From: Anaerolineaceae bacterium
GTDB lineage: Bacteria > Chloroflexota > Anaerolineae > Anaerolineales > Anaerolineaceae
Length of the DNA stretch: 7,232 nucleotides
Assembly (NCBI GenBank): GCA_021107195.1
Contig: JAIOTF010000308.1
Location: forward strand, 1-7,232
Reading direction: 5' to 3'
Within the stretch, counting starts at the first letter, position 1. Every line of letters begins with the position of its first letter. Shown here piece after piece: positions 5,617 through 7,232 of the stretch. Made by a program: the position numbers and the translations under genes. The notes under the pieces were generated by a model. It made no database searches, was not told where the DNA came from, and worked only from the letters and a program-made list of their open reading frames with translations.

Positions 5617-5740
5617 GCCCAACCCAAGTTAGAGCAGCCCTGCCTTCGGCAGAGGGTACGCGACGAATTTTGCTAAAATTGGCTCTGGTTTGCGCAGCGT
5701 CAGGAGCAAACACGGCAGGCTGCTCAACAAATCGTTGCAC
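5617..5740 (+). other. attC recombination site (124 bp) of the cassette
   Basis: R'' GCCCAAC (5617-5623), 8-base spacer, L'' GAGCAGCCCTGCC (5632-5644), variable terminal region, L' GGCAGGCTGCTC (5714-5725), 8-base spacer, R' GTTGCAC (5734-5740). L'' and L' pair over 12 bases with one extra C in L''. On the bottom strand this is a single unpaired G, as in known attC sites recombined by IntI as folded bottom strands. The two spacers have equal length and hardly pair, fitting the unpaired central spacer. R' deviates from GTTRRRY at one base because its last six bases belong to the next cassette. The variable region contains AATTTT/AAAATT (5666-5680) and GTTTGC/GCAAAC (5688-5711) stems. Total length is within the known attC range. 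Confidence 0.75.
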
Positions 5741-5762
5741 GAATCGAAGAGCAATATGTAGA

Positions 5763-6023
5763 ATGATGAGCAATTATGATCAGAAAGTCAAAAAAATAAG
5801 AGCGCATAATCAACCAATACTCGATGAGTTTCAATCTTGGCTGGAGAAGTCAGGACTTGCACCGAAAACGGTCAAAAACCACGTAGAGAATATTGACTTT
5901 TTCACTAAGTATTTGGTTTATTACGAGCCGTTATCAAAACTCGATGAAGCTGATGATGGTGATGTCAGTAGTTTTCTTGGGGATTGGTTTCCCACCCGTA
6001 AATGTGTCTTCAAGCCAGACTGA
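5763..6023 (+). CDS. Tyrosine-recombinase-like N-terminal SAM-like domain, 3' end lost
   Basis: Starts 22 bases after the attC R' box, at one of two adjacent ATGs (5763 or 5766); the site GAAGAG upstream is weak. About 76 native residues are visible, including FQSWLEKSGLAPKTVKNHVEN and DVSSFLGDWFP. This is the helical SAM-like core-binding pattern found at the N-terminus of tyrosine recombinases and of small stand-alone relatives. The catalytic domain, if there ever was one, is absent. After DWFP (about 5990) the reading frame runs into the foreign sequence and ends as TRKCVFKPD. It would be the first gene of a second cassette. Whether the family acts on DNA cannot be told from this fragment. 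Confidence 0.55.
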   Translation: MMSNYDQKVKKIRAHNQPILDEFQSWLEKSGLAPKTVKNHVENIDFFTKYLVYYEPLSKLDEADDGDVSSFLGDWFPTRKCVFKPD

Positions 6024-7232
6024 TGAAATATCGTTTATTTCTGTTGCTGAAATAGTATATTCTCCTGAAATACCTGCCTTAAATCCAAGTTGTACCCATT
6101 CTGTTTCAGGTAAAGTATTTATTGCAATATTCTTGTCAGCAATTGAATATATCTGTGGATAAGAAACATCATAAGCAAAGAATTTATGAGCATCGTAATT
6201 TCCGTCAAATTCTTCGGTAGCATCTTCATCAAAAAGAATAACCGTTTCGTCAGTTTTACCATTACCTTCTGCAAGAAACCTTACCATATTATTAACGGTA
6301 TTTTTAAAGAAAGTAGTCGGATTATGAATTTTTACACTATTATCACATATTAATGTTCCAAGAGATTGATTAGCTGTAACTTCAACAAAATATCCTTGTC
6401 CGGGGGCAATATATTGTGTACCGCCATTTGTTCCTGCAGTACCGTTCCATGTTGCCCAGTTGCCGCTTGCTTCAATATATATAGTTGCATTCACATTTGT
6501 TTTGGTCCAGCCCGGCGATGCATTCCAGTCGATTGATGATGGATATGGGTTACCCATTAAATTCCAGCCCAATGTATCTTCGGGAGGCGGAGGAGTGCCT
6601 GATCTTGTGAGATTATTTGCCGATCCATAGGAACCTGTATTCAATGTGCCAATAAATTGGGCTTTAGCATTAATATTATTCCATAAAGCATAACCTTGCA
6701 TTACGTTTAACGCAGTTAACGGATCAGTAATATCCGTATATTGGTTTGTTGATTCGGTATGATATTGCAGGTAAAGTCCCAAAAACATATTTGCTGTTGC
6801 ACCGGAAATTGGTGAAGAAATAAAATGCCATTGACTTCCGGTATAATAACGCTCAACAGTAGCATTTACACCACTGCTCTCAATTAAAGAACCGGTACCG
6901 GTTGCATCGGATTTAACGGTTAAAGTGCCATTGTTTGTTAAAGTACCGTTTACTGTCAATGCTCCGGTTGTACCTATTTCAAGGCTTGCACCGGCATATA
7001 TAAACAGATTATTACAAGTTGCCAGACCGGTGATTACCGGGAAAGAAGCTTTTAAACCACTGACATCAGGAATTTCGGCATTCAGCATATCATTGGGAAC
7101 TCCGTTGTGCCAGTTGCCCGGGTTATCCCAGTTGTTATCAGCCATCCCATTCCAGTCGGTGTATATACCAATATTTTCCGCACCTGGTGTGGGCGGCGAT
7201 TGATCATAAGTATATGTATTTCTTTGACCGCC
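5934..7232 (-). CDS. Bacteroidota-type secreted surface protein fragment, both ends missing
   Basis: The frame is open to the right edge of the window, so the N-terminus is outside; 29 codons precede the first ATG at 7145. It reads NWDNPGNWHNGVPND, then a beta-rich section with short repeats (GALTVNGTLTNNGTLTV), VERYYTGSQWHFISSPIS, and GWNLMGNPYPSSIDWN. These are typical of large adhesin-like proteins of Bacteroidota that usually end in a type IX secretion sorting domain. The native sequence stops after VWLEDTFTG; the last 16 residues up to the stop at 5934 are read from the other parent sequence. The expected C-terminal sorting domain is therefore missing. Its base composition is more AT-rich than the left part of the window. 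No enzymatic motif is seen. Confidence 0.65.
   Translation of the reverse strand, partial: GGQRNTYTYDQSPPTPGAENIGIYTDWNGMADNNWDNPGNWHNGVPNDMLNAEIPDVSGLKASFPVITGLATCNNLFIYAGASLEIGTTGALTVNGTLTNNGTLTVKSDATGTGSLIESSGVNATVERYYTGSQWHFISSPISGATANMFLGLYLQYHTESTNQYTDITDPLTALNVMQGYALWNNINAKAQFIGTLNTGSYGSANNLTRSGTPPPPEDTLGWNLMGNPYPSSIDWNASPGWTKTNVNATIYIEASGNWATWNGTAGTNGGTQYIAPGQGYFVEVTANQSLGTLICDNSVKIHNPTTFFKNTVNNMVRFLAEGNGKTDETVILFDEDATEEFDGNYDAHKFFAYDVSYPQIYSIADKNIAINTLPETEWVQLGFKAGISGEYTISATEINDISSVWLEDTFTGGKPIPKKTTDITIISFIEF
5985..6000. other. Chimeric junction
   Basis: The plus-strand recombinase-like frame loses sense after DWFP (about 5990-5993). The minus-strand surface-protein frame loses sense after LEDTFTG (about 5995). 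Both breaks fall within about 10 bases at CCCACCCG, and neither protein has its natural end. Two unrelated sequences are joined here, most simply by assembly error. Confidence 0.6.

Larger units (their letters stand above)
4762..5734 (+). mobile_element. Complete integron-like gene cassette carrying DUF3267 gene
   Basis: The 973-bp unit runs from TTGGGC (4762) to the crossover G of the next R' box (5734). It contains one gene reading towards its own attC, the usual cassette layout. The evidence is the pair of core boxes, the 11-base complementarity between cassette start and attC outer arm, and the detailed attC structure at 5617-5740. No integrase gene or attI is identifiable, so it may belong to an array whose platform lies outside the window or to an integrase-less array. 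The 180 bases from 4762 to 4941 before the gene hold no ORF and only weak promoter-like sequence. Confidence 0.65.

Noticed and set aside
5629..5635. GTTAGAG as an integron R' core just after GCCCAAC
   Set aside because: The last base is not a pyrimidine and the spacing leaves no room for L boxes; the pair at 5714-5740 fits far better.
5638..5656. CCCTGCCTTCGGCAGAGGG hairpin as a terminator of the DUF3267 gene
   Set aside because: No T-tract follows, and its left arm is better explained as the L'' arm of the attC; it may be a competing fold.
1..7232. CRISPR array, tRNA or rRNA genes
   Set aside because: No regularly spaced direct repeats, no cloverleaf-type sequence and no rRNA-like conserved segments were seen on reading through.

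Overview
The window looks like a metagenome-derived bacterial contig with two unlike parts. Positions 1 to about 5990 are moderate to high GC (about 60% in a sampled stretch of the first gene, lower further on). Their lipoproteins with low-complexity Ala/Thr/Pro linkers, together with an integron-like cassette region, suggest an environmental bacterium, perhaps Chloroflexota; this placement is inference only. From about 5996 to the right edge the sequence is more AT-rich and encodes part of a Bacteroidota-type secreted surface protein. Two convergent reading frames both lose family resemblance at the same point near 5990-5998, so this is a chimeric junction, either an assembly artefact or a real rearrangement.

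Left block (17-3936, all on the minus strand). In transcription order it holds a membrane-bound diguanylate cyclase (7TM-like sensor, PAS-like, GGDEF with I-site), a DUF2202 ferritin-like lipoprotein and a PQQ-dependent sugar dehydrogenase lipoprotein. The DUF2202 gene has an ideal ribosome binding site and ATG, but these are out of frame with the body by one base in a six-A run. Hairpins lie between the genes, so they are probably separate transcription units. The 312-base gap before the DUF2202 gene carries a promoter candidate and a nested inverted repeat. The diguanylate cyclase promoter has a perfect -10 box sitting inside a dyad.

Middle (3937-4761). A 365-base stretch holds no convincing gene, only a tiny ORF with a twin-arginine-like motif. 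It is followed by an MNT-type nucleotidyltransferase gene (MntA-like antitoxin fold) cut after residue 69 by a small non-autonomous element (MITE) of about 140 bp. The element is flanked by CTAG and supplies the gene's stop codon and a terminator-like hairpin. No HEPN partner is present.

Cassette region (4762-about 5990), the most interesting part. A gene for a small membrane zincin-like protein (DUF3267, HELIH motif) lies in what appears to be a complete integron gene cassette of 973 bp. A 124-bp attC-like site follows the gene. It has R and L boxes, equal 8-base spacers and one extra C in L'' (an extrahelical G on the bottom strand). The cassette start (4761-4771) is perfectly complementary over 11 bases to the outer arm of its own attC (5613-5623), as needed to form a complete attC when the cassette circularises. 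A second cassette begins immediately after and encodes the N-terminal SAM-like domain of a tyrosine-recombinase-like protein, cut off at the junction. No integrase gene, tRNA, rRNA or CRISPR array is visible.
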